DNA of 64,000 nt from Pelagomonas calceolata (taxonomy: Eukaryota > Sar > Pelagophyceae > Pelagomonadales > Pelagomonadaceae), in assembly GCA_918797485.1 (NCBI GenBank), contig CAKKNE010000004.1:5146001-5210000 (forward strand), given 5' to 3'. The position numbers and the translations under genes are program-made. Below are positions 32,488-41,944 of this stretch, in pieces. The notes under the pieces were generated by a model, which was not told the origin of the DNA, searched no databases, and saw only the letters and a program-made list of their open reading frames with translations. Within the stretch, counting starts at the first letter, position 1, and the number at the start of each line of letters is the position of its first letter.

Positions 32488-32698
32488 ATTCTAGTGTGTT
32501 GTAAATGTCAAGCAAGTAATGTACGGGTTTTCAGCCCGGCGCGCCGGAACAACTTAGAAGCTACTATTGGGAAGCCGTACCGCCAGGAAATCAAACGCGG
32601 CAGTTCTGCGGTATTTTGAGCTACAGCTTCGCTGGAGCGGCGCTAGATATTTCGTCGAGACGTCGTGCAAAAGTAAAAAAACCGCTGAGCGTTTTTAA

Positions 32699-35600
32699 AT
32701 GGGCCAATTCGCCTGCGAGTGCACCGCCACGGGCAGTGGCCGGGACCAGTGCGACTGGACCGACCTCTACGTTGCCCAGTTCAAGCTCCTGGACGGCTCG
32801 GTTGTGTACGTCGGCGGCTGTGTGGAAATCACGGCGCGTTCGTGCTGAATCATCGCGTGATTCGCGTGGTCCTTCACACCATCGACGCGACGCCCGCTCG
32901 ATGGCGTGGCGATGCCGGTTCCTCACCGCTCGACCGAGCCAGGACGGCCGCGTCATCGCCGAGAAATGACTTAGTGAAGAATTGTCGGGTGCACCCGACG
33001 CACCGGTTGATTTCCACACAGGTCGGCGGCGAATACGACACGTACGGCCGGATCACCTGCGCCGTCGAGGGCGGCGGCTCGGCGCAATTCACAATCGTCG
33101 ACGGCGCGGGCGGCGAGGACGCGCAGACATTCCTGACCGGTACTTACCAGTACGGCTACTACAACACCTATTCCCCGCGCGGCGACTACCCTGACGGCGG
33201 GATCGGTTGCGGCGTCCGCGCCGACGACGAATACGTCGAGGGCGTCCGCCTCAGCATCCCCGCGGACGCGCGAGACAAGCTCCAGGCCGTCGTTCCGGCC
33301 GCGATCGCAGCCAAGCTCGACCTCGACGTAGAAGGCGGCACCAGCTACATGCCGCACTTCCGCAAGGCGACGCTCGGCCGCCAAAAGACTATTCGGCGCC
33401 TCGAAGCCTACATGCGCATGGACGCGGCGGTCGCGGCAGGCGACCGGGCGGCCTTTGAGGTCGCCCAGCGCGAGATTCTCGCGGACCTGGCGCACGTGGC
33501 GGGCTCTCCGCCGTGGAGTTTTGTGTCGTGGTACGACGACACGACGGCGCGGCGCCAGGGCCACGACCTCTTCGACGAGGTGCGCAAGCTCGACGCGGCG
33601 GCGACGCCCGAGGCCTTCCAGCTCAAACGCCACGGAGACTGCATCGGTTGGGACCGCGCCGCGCTCGGGCGGGCCCTACGCGGCGAGCCGCCGGCCACGG
33701 GCCGGTCTCCGCACCCGGGACGGCCTCCTGCGGCCACGAGCAGCCGCCCCTCCCTGACGGTCGTTACCGACCGCGTGCTACTAGAGGTCGTGCCGTTCTC
33801 CACGATCGACGACGCGAACAGTTTCAACACGGCTCTGTCGGGCCGGCTCCGGAGGATCGGTCCCGCGTTCGACCGGTACCTCGAGAATGACCGGCGGAAG
33901 GCCTTCGGCACGACCAAAGCCGACGCCGACGCGCGCTTCGCGGCGCGCCTCGCGGAAGGCGCGTGCGGCTGCTGCGGCCGCGAGGACGGCCTGCTCGTTC
34001 TGTGCGACGGCTGCGAGACCGGCGCCGCGCACCCGGCCTGCGTCTCGCCTCCCCTCAACGAGAAGAAGCTGCCGGACGAGTGGTTCTGCCCCGCGTGCGG
34101 CGGCGCGCCCTTCACGACGAACGGGACGCAGCAGATCCTCGACGCCATCGACGACGCGGACGCGTCGGTCCTGCAGGACCTGCTCGCGCGCGGCGTTCGC
34201 GGAAACTCGTCCGCGGTTCTCCGCCACGCGCTGGGTTTGGTCAATGCGCCCGATGTGGTTCGCATGCTCCTCGTCGCGGGTGCGGACCCGGACGTGCCGG
34301 AAACGATCGAGAAGAAACAAGGGTGGCACGCGAACCCGATCATTAAGATCGAGGCGACGCCGCTCTTCGAAGCGCTGAAGGAGAAGAACGCGGCGTTGGC
34401 GCTCGCGCTCGTCGCGGGCGGCGCTTCCGTGGACAAGCACATCAGCGTCCAATTGGACTACAACGTGTCCACGGGCTCGCTGTACGGCTACCGCGAGCCG
34501 CCCTTCACGCGCCGATGCGCCACGACGTGTCTGTTTGAGGCCGTGTGCACCATGCCGCCCGAGGTGAACGACGCCGACGACTTCGAGGCTCTGGAGGTCC
34601 TCGTCGACACCATTCTGCGTTCGGCCAGTAACCCGAGGGCGCTCGTCCGGCACTCGGTGCAGGCCTGGGCTCACCTTCACGGCGCCTCTGGACGCGGCCG
34701 CGCCTTCGATAACGAGGGCGACACCGCCCTACTAGCCGCCGTGCAGCGACCGAGCGAACGTATTGTTAAGGCTCTCGTCAAAGCGGGTGCGCGCGTCAAG
34801 GAACTCACGCCCACGGGCTGCTCGATCCTCAGCATCTGCCGCATGGCCTACGGGCCGCTCCTCATGGCCGCGGGCGCGCCCATCAGAGTCCCCGGGAAGC
34901 CGAGCATCCTTTCGCGGGTCGTCACGGCAAGCAGCGACCGGAAGGAACGCGGTTGGTACTCTGGAGGCACCGAGAGCGAGGCGTGGCGCCGCGAGCGGCG
35001 CGCGTTTTTCGACGCTCTCCTACAAGCGCGGCCGGCCGACGTGCACACTCAAGATTCGGAAAAAGGCGAGACGGTGTTGCATCGGCTCCTGAAGCAGGGC
35101 AGCCAGCAGGCCCTGGACGTCGCGAGCCGCGACAACGGTCGCGACCGCTACTATTACAGCAGCTACTCGGGCCCTCGCGATCCTGCGGGGATCTTCTCGA
35201 TGGTGGAGGCGTGCGTCGCGGCCGGTGGCAACCTCAACCAGGCATCTGCCGACGGGGCGACGCCCTTCCTCCAGGCGGTGGCGTGGATGGACGAGGAGCG
35301 CATCTCCGCTCTTCTTAGCCTGGGCGCGGACGCGACGGTCGTCGACTCGCGCGGGCGCGGCGCGCTCCACTACGCCGTCGCGCGAGCTCAAACGGAGGTC
35401 AGCGGTTACGGTCGCGACGAAGACGAGAAGGCGACCAAGCTGGGGGCGTTGTTCCGAACGCTACTCGCGGCCGGGGCCGACCCCAAGCAGACCGGGCTTC
35501 TGAAACTCGACTGGTGCGGAAAGCATGCTATAATCGAACGCGTCACGCCGCTGGTCGCCATCGTCGCCCTCGGAGAGAACATACTGCCGTCCGAGAAAGG

Positions 35601-36018
35601 GTACGACAGCCCGAAAAAATGGAAGGTCGTGTCCGAGGTCGTGCGCGCGCTCTTCGCCGTGTCGGACCTGACCGCGCAGTTGCGCGACGAGAACCTGCTG
35701 ACGCTGTGCGTCTCGTGGGCGCCCATCGAGTTCGTGCTCCAGTTGTTGGACGGTGCCGAGCTGAACCTCGACCAGACTGGAACGGACGGCGACACGCCGC
35801 TCATCCGCGCCTTGAAGCTGCCCGACGACGGCGACACGAAAGCTGAGAAGTACGGGGCCGCGAAGTCGGCGCTGGTCGAGCTCTTGTTGGCGCGCGGCGC
35901 GGGGCCGAACGTGTGCGACGACGAGGGCCATTCGCCCCTCTACCACGCGGGCTACCAGAAGCGCATGGGCGACGTCATCCGCAAGGCCGGCGGGTACCGG
36001 TCCAACATCGAGACGTGA
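32699..36018 (+). CDS. PHD-finger and ankyrin-repeat protein
   Basis: Exon 1 is 32699-32809 (37 codons from ATG, MGQFACECTATGSG); exon 2 is 33022-36018; total 1,035 aa. Residues about 350-400 are a PHD-type zinc finger with a C4HC3 ligand set (CGCCGREDGLLVLCDGC, HPACVSPPL, WFCPACGG), a fold that usually reads histone tails. From about residue 410 to the end, ankyrin-like repeats follow (DALLARG, VRMLLVAGADPDVP, TALLAAVQRPSERIVKALVK, ISALLSLGADATVVDSRGRG, LVELLLARGAGPNVCDDEGH). The first 340 residues hold no recognised domain. A chromatin or nuclear scaffold role is inferred. The single intron is an introner with a perfect target duplication. GC at third positions is somewhat lower than in the methyltransferase genes to the right. 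Confidence 0.9.
32818..33021 (+). mobile_element. Introner (young, full-length type) in the PHD-ankyrin gene
   Basis: A 204-bp element with perfect GTCGGCGG duplications (32810-32817, 33022-33029). The intron is 32810-33021, GT donor, CACACAG acceptor, phase 0, restoring VVYVGGEYDTY. It is sense to the gene. The right half (GAAGAATTGTCGGGTGCACC) is nearly identical to the copies at 30301 and 61961. Confidence 0.96.
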
Positions 36019-36047
36019 ACGCCCCCCCCCCCAACCCCACCCCCCGC
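36019..36047. repeat. Poly-C tract between convergent genes
   Basis: A run of 13 C followed by AACCCCA and six more C lies directly after the PHD-ankyrin stop codon and before the convergent SET gene. It is simple sequence, probably in a 3' UTR. Confidence 0.8.
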
Positions 36048-36090
36048 GCACTCTGGGTAAGAACCACCACAAATGCGACGCATATACAAA

Positions 36091-37356
36091 TTAGGCTTCG
36101 GACGGAGCGGCAACGAACTCCTGGGCGTACATGTCCTCGACGGGGCACTCCACCGCCGAGGCGAACTCCTCCTGCAGGATGGCGCGGCGCCAGTTCTCCT
36201 CGTCGTCGACGTAGAGCAAGTCGTCCAGGGGCGGCAGCGGCTCGAGCGGCGAGACGAACGCGCGCGGCATCGACCCGGCCAGGCCCACCGCCTTCGCCTG
36301 GGCGTCAAGCGCCTCCACCGAGACTCTCTCGATGGAGCGGATCACGCTGGCGAGCGCGGCCGCCCGGGCGGGCGACGGCCGGCACGTCACGAGCTGCGCC
36401 AGCGCGGCGCGCCGCAGCTGCGCGAGCCACCACTCGACGCCGTACGTGTAGCGCAGCTCCGCGCCGGCCGGGATGGGCCGCGTCGCCACGGCGAAGACGC
36501 GCGGCACGGGGTCGCAGGCGTCGTCCGTCTCGCACACCTCGGCCTGGCAGAGCGCGACGTTGTTCCGCGTCTCGATGCGCGCGATGTAGGCCCGTACCAC
36601 TCTCTCGATGCGCTCGACGTCGGCGGCAAGCGGCACGCGGGAGTGCCACGACGTCAGCACGAGCCCGTTCACGTCCTCGGCGCCGATGACGCCGTCGCCG
36701 CGGATCTTCGCCGAGGCGATGGGCCGGTCGGGCGTCGTGTGCGGCATCTTGAGGGCCGTGTGGTCGTTGATGAGCTGCGCCACGCCCTCCTCGGGGCAGG
36801 CGCCCTGGGCCGGCACCTTGCCCAGCAAAATAAAGTCCGCGGCGCCGGCGCGCGCGACGCAGGCCGCCGTCGGCTCGTCGACGTCGCAGTACTCGTCCTG
36901 GGTGATCGAGTCGCGGATCGTGCCGCCGCGCGCGGCGCCGCCGGCGTCCGAGACGGCCGTGCCGGCGAGGCCGATCTCGTAGCGCTGCGAGTACTTGCGC
37001 CAGTCCGCGCCGTAGAACTCCTGCTGGAGCTCGAGCTCGTCGCAGCGCGTCGTCGCGGCCGGCGCGAGGCAGCCCACGTACTCCGTGATCGTCGTCCCGG
37101 CGGCGATGCGCTCCTTCGCGAACACGCCCAGCCCGGCGCCGGGCGACGCGTCGACCCGCACCAGGGGCTCCTCGAGCGCCTCGTACGCCTCGACGTCCGC
37201 GCGCCAGTGCGCGTAGCGGTCGTCGAGGTAGGTTCGCGACGACGACGACGCGTGGACGGTGCGGCGCTTCGCCGACGGCGGCGTGGGGGCTCGCAAAAGA
37301 GCGAGCGTCGCACACGCCGTCAAAGATCCTGCTCTGAGCAGCCTGCTGCGTATCAT
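36091..37356 (-). CDS. SET-domain protein (lysine methyltransferase-like)
   Basis: A single-exon 421-aa protein. The N-terminus (MIRSRLLRAGSLTACATLALL, then a basic Ser-rich stretch) looks like an organelle targeting peptide. The SET domain is recognised by its start, ASPGAGLGVFAKERIAAGTT then ITEYVG, the central LINDHTALK (the NHS-like pseudoknot strand), and the end, VFAVATRPIPAGAELRYTYG followed by VEWW. Long inserts lie between these, as in non-histone SET enzymes. The canonical NHxC..N and ELxxDY motifs are altered (INDHT and ELRYTYG), so activity needs support. The target is unknown. Confidence 0.85.
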   Translation of the reverse strand: MIRSRLLRAGSLTACATLALLRAPTPPSAKRRTVHASSSSRTYLDDRYAHWRADVEAYEALEEPLVRVDASPGAGLGVFAKERIAAGTTITEYVGCLAPAATTRCDELELQQEFYGADWRKYSQRYEIGLAGTAVSDAGGAARGGTIRDSITQDEYCDVDEPTAACVARAGAADFILLGKVPAQGACPEEGVAQLINDHTALKMPHTTPDRPIASAKIRGDGVIGAEDVNGLVLTSWHSRVPLAADVERIERVVRAYIARIETRNNVALCQAEVCETDDACDPVPRVFAVATRPIPAGAELRYTYGVEWWLAQLRRAALAQLVTCRPSPARAAALASVIRSIERVSVEALDAQAKAVGLAGSMPRAFVSPLEPLPPLDDLLYVDDEENWRRAILQEEFASAVECPVEDMYAQEFVAAPSEA

Positions 37357-37687
37357 CGTCTTCTACGCGCTTATCGTTTTAAAACTTGGTCCGCTGGGTG
37401 CGAGGCAGCAAGAAGGAGTGGCCTGGTGCTACTGGTAGGCGCTCAAAACGGCCTGGAGGTGAGCAATGAGGAGTGTTCGCAGAGCAGATGCCCGATCCTA
37501 GTGTGTCCCATTACGCTAGCCTGAAAAAAAAGCCAGAGCCTATAAAAATTGTGGGTTGCAGCGGGCTTCATTGATGCTCTTAGCGCTCTCCTCTCCTCAC
37601 GCGCAGAATCTGGATAGCGTTTTCAGCAGCTCTCAAGGATTCTCGAGCATTGGCGCTTGAGAGGCACACTGCACACGACAAAAAAGA
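37357..37687. other. Divergent promoter region (SET / METTL21-like)
   Basis: A 331-bp region with no ORF. It contains TATAAAAA at 37539-37546, 141 bp before the ATG at 37688, and an A-run at 37522-37529. Confidence 0.6.
37539..37546 (+). promoter_or_regulatory. Candidate TATA box of the METTL21-like gene
   Basis: TATAAAAA in the context GAGCCTATAAAAATTGTG. If used, transcription would begin roughly 110 bp before the start codon. Confidence 0.5.
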
Positions 37688-38527
37688 ATGTCGCGCCTCG
37701 CGGACTACTCTAAATTCGACAATTTGGACGACGGCAGCGACGAGGACATGAGTCCGCCGCGTACAGACGCGCCGCCTCCACCAGGCACGGAGCCCGGCCC
37801 GGCCCGGCGAGACGGGGGGCCGCCACCAGGCACCGAGCCCGGCCCGGCCAGGTACTACAAGCGCGTGCAGGTCGGCTGCGTGCTGGTGCGGGATTACGGC
37901 GCCGGCGCGGGCACGCCCGCCGACCGGCTCCTCGCGTTGACGCTGCTGCGGCGCTACGGCCCGCGCATAAAGGGCAAGCGCGTCGTCGAGCTCGGCGCGC
38001 AGGCCGGCGCGGCGGGCCTCACCGCGGCGAAGATGGGCGCCGCGTGGGTGTCGCTCGTCTCGGACGACCCGCGGGCGGCCTACGCGTTGAGGGTGGAGAG
38101 CGTCAAGAACGGCGTGTCGCGTACCGTGAAGAACGTCTGCACCGACTGGCTCGAGGACGACCTCAACCACGACGTCGCGGCGGACCCGACGGACCTCCTC
38201 GTCGCGGCGAACGCGCTCCACTCGCCGCGCGAGTGCGGCCGCCTCGCGGCCGCGCTCAACGCCTACGCCAAAACGTCGCCGCACCTCGCCGCCGTCGTCG
38301 CGTCGCCGCGCTGCGGCTCGGGCGCCGAGGCCAAGGGCCTCCAGATCATGGAGGCGCGGGGCTGGACGTACGCGGCGGTGGAAATTCATCCAGACGACGC
38401 GGAGCCGACGCCGCCGGGGCACGCGCTCGCCGTCTTCGAGTTCACGCGGCGGACGACCTTCACGCCGAAGCGGCCGCGCGAGGGCGACGACCTCCGACCG
38501 CGCGACGAGACGACTGTGATGAGTTAA
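37688..38527 (+). CDS. METTL21-family-like protein lysine methyltransferase
   Basis: A single-exon 279-aa protein with a seven-strand SAM-methyltransferase fold. Motif I is VVELGAQAGAAGLTAAKMGA (residues about 99-118), followed by the second strand WVSLVSDDP, the third part NVCTDWLEDD, and the post-motif strand DLLVAANALHSP in place of the usual D-Y/D-P. The layout fits METTL21/VCPKMT-type enzymes. The N-terminus contains a tandem copy of PPPGTEPGPAR separated by RDGG, probably disordered. The C-terminus is basic (TFTPKRPREGDD). The stop codon lies 26 bp from the convergent acyltransferase stop. Confidence 0.8.
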   Translation: MSRLADYSKFDNLDDGSDEDMSPPRTDAPPPPGTEPGPARRDGGPPPGTEPGPARYYKRVQVGCVLVRDYGAGAGTPADRLLALTLLRRYGPRIKGKRVVELGAQAGAAGLTAAKMGAAWVSLVSDDPRAAYALRVESVKNGVSRTVKNVCTDWLEDDLNHDVAADPTDLLVAANALHSPRECGRLAAALNAYAKTSPHLAAVVASPRCGSGAEAKGLQIMEARGWTYAAVEIHPDDAEPTPPGHALAVFEFTRRTTFTPKRPREGDDLRPRDETTVMS

Positions 38528-38553
38528 ACTTAATTTACGCCTCTGTGATGAAT

Positions 38554-39891
38554 TCAACCGGGAAACAGCTCCCGCGAAACGCAGTCCCCGACGGGCAGCG
38601 CCTTCCGGAGCCCCTCCTCGTCCGTGGAGACGGTCCAGCAGAGGACGCCGGTCCGGTCCGCGTGGCTCTTGAAGGGGATCATCTCGTCCCACATGATCTC
38701 CGCCGGATTTTTCACTGGCAGGTGGATGAGCGTCTCGCAGTTCTCGAGCTCGACGACGTGCGCGAACGACGCCCAGTCGGAGACCTGGCCGAAGCTGACC
38801 CGGCCGGCGCAGCAGCAGCCGGGCAGCCGCCGCGTCGTCGTCGCGTAGGGCGTCGTCGCGTACATGGCGCGCACGGCCGCGGGGCTCTCGAAGACGCCCT
38901 CGTCGAGGACGAGGGCCGTCGCGTAGTTGCCCGCGAGGTCCTCCGTGATGCCCTCGAGCCGCCCGCGGCAGTCGAGGCCCATCACGCCGATCGTCGTCCG
39001 GCAGGCCGTGAAGAAGCCGCTCGTCAGGATGTCGTTCGTGCTCACGAAGCCCGCGTCCGCGCGCCGCCCCTCGACCTCGAGCGCGACGTCGCTGATCGGC
39101 CCCGCCTGGGCGCGCTTCGCCGCGGCGACGCGGTCCGGGTCCAGGAAAAACGCGTGGCACCGCGCCCGCCGGCCGCAGCCCATCATCAGTGGGAGGTAGT
39201 GGCACATGGCGCTCGGCGAGTCGACCCACGCCAGCGCCTCGCGGTTGCACCGCTCGCGCATGGCCTCGCCGAAGGCGTGGACGCGCGCGACGCGCAGCGT
39301 CCGCACCTCGGCGCCGGGCTGGAGCATGCGGAGCACGTCGTAGTACGTCCGGCCGTCGCCGACGGCGTGCGCGAGCGAGAAGACGAGCGCGAAGACGCCC
39401 TCCTCCTCGGACTCGGCGACGGTCAGCTTGCAGACGGGCGCCTCGTCGTCGAGCAGGTTGCGCCCCTGCTCGACGACGACGCGGTTCGACTTGTACAGGG
39501 CCCGCGCGACGGCGGCGTAGCCGCTGCGCGGCGCCGGCACGACGTAGCGGTGGTCGAAGAGCGGCGAGATGTGGTCCTCCGTCGCCTCCTTCGGGAAGCG
39601 CAGCGTGATGCCCGCGCTCTGGGAGCTGAAGAACGTGCCGACCTTCTCCTTCTCTATGAGCCGCCCCGCGAGCCAGGGGTTCTTCGACACTACCTTAAAA
39701 AGCTGCGTCCGCAGCGCCATGCGCAGCGCGAGCTGCGACACGGCGCCGCGGTAGAAGGTCACGGTCGTGATGCTCGGCTCGTGCAGGAGGCCGCCGGCCT
39801 CGTCCGCGAGCAGGCGCAGCTCCAGGTGGCCCAGCTTCGTCGGGCTGATCTTCGCGTGGTGCTGCACGAGGTCGTGGATCGCCTTGACCAT
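38554..39891 (-). CDS. Condensation/BAHD-like acyltransferase
   Basis: A single-exon 445-aa protein. The central motif FSLAHAVGDGRTYYDVLRML (residues about 166-185) matches the H-x-x-x-D-G active site of CoA-dependent acyltransferases, including condensation, BAHD and wax-ester synthase-like families. Upstream FKVVSKNPWLAGRL and the later NDILTSGFFTACRT fit the two-lobed chloramphenicol-acetyltransferase-like fold. It has no signal peptide. The acyl donor and acceptor are unknown. The sequence is unlike plant BAHD enzymes at the end, where the DFGWG motif is not evident. Confidence 0.8.
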   Translation of the reverse strand: MVKAIHDLVQHHAKISPTKLGHLELRLLADEAGGLLHEPSITTVTFYRGAVSQLALRMALRTQLFKVVSKNPWLAGRLIEKEKVGTFFSSQSAGITLRFPKEATEDHISPLFDHRYVVPAPRSGYAAVARALYKSNRVVVEQGRNLLDDEAPVCKLTVAESEEEGVFALVFSLAHAVGDGRTYYDVLRMLQPGAEVRTLRVARVHAFGEAMRERCNREALAWVDSPSAMCHYLPLMMGCGRRARCHAFFLDPDRVAAAKRAQAGPISDVALEVEGRRADAGFVSTNDILTSGFFTACRTTIGVMGLDCRGRLEGITEDLAGNYATALVLDEGVFESPAAVRAMYATTPYATTTRRLPGCCCAGRVSFGQVSDWASFAHVVELENCETLIHLPVKNPAEIMWDEMIPFKSHADRTGVLCWTVSTDEEGLRKALPVGDCVSRELFPG

Positions 39892-40356
39892 GGCGGCGGC
39901 GCCGCGGCGGCCGCGTCCCCGCAGGCCGCCCTCTACGCGCTTCCTAGGCCGCCCCCTCCGGGGCTGGGATGGGAGCCAGACCGGGCAGCCTGGTCACACC
40001 CCGCGTCGCGCGTCTTGCCGGCGAGCGCTGGCGTCCTCCGAACGCACGGTACGGCGTATCCGCGACGAGACGCACGCACGCCGCTCGCTGCCGCCCGGCC
40101 GCCCGGCGTCGACGAGCTCGTATTTTGCGGTGTGCGGCGCTACAGCGTCGAACCCGTATGAACGCGAGGCGTCCGATCAGCTATCCGACGAGTCTCTCGA
40201 GCACGGACGGCTCGGCGATAGGTCCCTCGCGACGGTGCCGTCGGCACCGGGCGACTCGCCGACTCCGCGTCAGCCGGGAGCAGTACTACCACAATTCAAG
40301 TTAAATCACAACAAACAGACTACTGAGCGACCGCCAAAAACGCGACAACAAACAAA
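39892..40356. other. Intergenic region upstream of the acyltransferase gene
   Basis: A 465-bp region between the acyltransferase start and the 3' end of the GNAT-methyltransferase gene. ORFs crossing it show no motif. Near 40310-40370, ACAAACAGACTACTGAGCGA and a close copy (CAAACAAACTACTGAGCGAA) form a short direct repeat that overlaps the downstream gene's 3' end. Confidence 0.55.
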
Positions 40357-41631
40357 CTACTGAGCGAACGCCAAAAAAGCCAGCGCCTCCTCGCCACCCA
40401 TACCGCCGCCGCCGCCGCGCCCGCGGAACGCGGCCACGTCGTCTAGAAAATCGGCGAGCGCGTAGTCGCGCCGTTCCTCGGCCGTGAAGAGGGCCTCGAA
40501 GGCGGATCCGAGCGGGAGCGCCTCGGAGAACGAAGTCCGCAGGGCCTCCCGACGCGCCTCGTCCAAAAGCGGCCGCGCCGCGCCGAAGAAGGCGTCCTGG
40601 ACGCCGCGGCAGTGCGCCGCCATCGCGGCGTCGTCCGCGTCGCGACACTCCCGTTTCTTCCGAAGACACAGGACGGCGACGGGCGGCGCGGCGCCCCGCG
40701 CGACGCTCTCCCGACCGGCCGGCGCGAACAGCGGCGCCGCGAGGGCCTCCACGAAGTCCGGCGGATACAGCGAGCAGACCACGTACCGGCCGCCCGCCGC
40801 GAGGCTCCGGAAGGCGCATGTAAGCAATCCGGCGGCGCCGCCCTCGGCCAGCGTCGCGTCGAGCGACGACTTGTCGAAGGCGACGTCGTAGGGGGCGCCC
40901 GGCGCGGCCCCGCCGGCCGCCCAGTCGTGGACCTCGCCGTGCCTCGGGTCCCGGTCGACGCCCACGACGCGTCCGAACCCGACGTCGGCGGCGAGGCGCC
41001 GCGCGAGATCCGACGTCCCGCAGCCGAGGTCGACCGCGCTCGCGGTCGAGGGGTCGACGCCGTCGAGCAGGCGCGTCAGCAACGGTTCGAGCTGCGACCA
41101 TTCCAGAAGCCACTCGAAGGGCGCCTCCCGCGCGACCGGCGCCGACAGCCGCACCTTGGGCTTGACGAGGGCGCCGGGCGAACAGATCGCGCTCCCGTCG
41201 TCGACGGCGCCCAGCGCGCGGTACCGCTTCAGCAAGTCCGCGGCGTCGGCGTCCACCGAGCCGCAGACGCGCGGCAGCCCGAGCTCGATGGCGCGCCGCC
41301 GCGTCGCTTCCTGCAGCCGGGCGCCGAGGCCTCGCCTGCGCACACGCGGCGCGACGGCGAGCGTCGACAGCTGCAACGCGTCGTGGTAGGGTACGAGCAG
41401 AGCCATGCCCACGACGGCCGAGCCATCGAACGCGAGCAGCCACTCGCATGCGCTCAGGTCGTGCCAAGGGCCCGCGAGCGCCGAGAGCACGTCGCCGTCG
41501 GCGGGCACGGCTCCCGGATAGCACGCCGTGGCGAGTTCGCGCAGCGCTTCGGCGTGCTGACACGCGTCTGCCGAGGAGAGGCGGACGATTTGTCCTATGT
41601 TTGTGCCGCTGCTGTCTATGTTACTCGCCAT
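40357..41631 (-). CDS. GNAT acetyltransferase fused to a SAM-dependent methyltransferase
   Basis: A single-exon 424-aa protein from ATG 41631 (MASNIDSSGTN). Residues about 15-155 are a GNAT domain: LQLSTLAVAPRVRRRGLGAR then LQEATRRRA gives the acetyl-CoA pyrophosphate-binding loop R-R-x-G-L-G. Residues about 170-420 are a class I methyltransferase: SAVDLGCGTSDLARRLAAD (motif I), VVGVDRDP (acidic ribose-binding loop), YDVAFDKSSLDATL (motif typical of METTL13/EEF1AKMT4-type enzymes), and GGRYVVCSLYPPD. The frame is continuous, so the two activities share one polypeptide. The substrate is not predictable. It is divergent from the SAP-domain gene. Confidence 0.88.
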   Translation of the reverse strand: MASNIDSSGTNIGQIVRLSSADACQHAEALRELATACYPGAVPADGDVLSALAGPWHDLSACEWLLAFDGSAVVGMALLVPYHDALQLSTLAVAPRVRRRGLGARLQEATRRRAIELGLPRVCGSVDADAADLLKRYRALGAVDDGSAICSPGALVKPKVRLSAPVAREAPFEWLLEWSQLEPLLTRLLDGVDPSTASAVDLGCGTSDLARRLAADVGFGRVVGVDRDPRHGEVHDWAAGGAAPGAPYDVAFDKSSLDATLAEGGAAGLLTCAFRSLAAGGRYVVCSLYPPDFVEALAAPLFAPAGRESVARGAAPPVAVLCLRKKRECRDADDAAMAAHCRGVQDAFFGAARPLLDEARREALRTSFSEALPLGSAFEALFTAEERRDYALADFLDDVAAFRGRGGGGGMGGEEALAFLAFAQ

Positions 41632-41944
41632 TTTGTGTCACTGATCAGTGCGGTATGGGTCGCAAGGGCCCGTATGGGTCTCTGTTGATCGATGCGGCTG
41701 GAAGAGGACGAAGGTCGCTCGCACGAGCCAGTTTTTGGTCAGTTTTTGCGCCCGCAAAACCCGTAGCACCCTTCGCAAAAAACCCGTCGTCGTCGTCGCA
41801 GAGCCAGCAGATGAGCCAGCTGCAGCGCTGCGGGCGCTCGTGTGCTTAAAGCGTTGCCTGCTGTCCGCTGAAGAAACCACCGCCTCCGCTGACAGTCCTA
41901 CGGACGCGCAAAATAGCATAAGCCCCAGAGAGCCATATTACAAA
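41632..41944. other. Divergent promoter region (GNAT-methyltransferase / SAP-domain gene)
   Basis: A 313-bp region. It contains a short direct repeat (GTATGGGTCGCAAGGGCCCG followed by TATGGGTCTC) near 41650-41680. Open frame upstream of the SAP-domain ATG has no recognisable protein motif. Confidence 0.55.

Noticed and set aside
36022-36047. Poly-C tract as a possible telomeric or regulatory repeat
   Set aside because: It is a single homopolymer-like run in a 3' intergenic gap; nothing else suggests a chromosome end.
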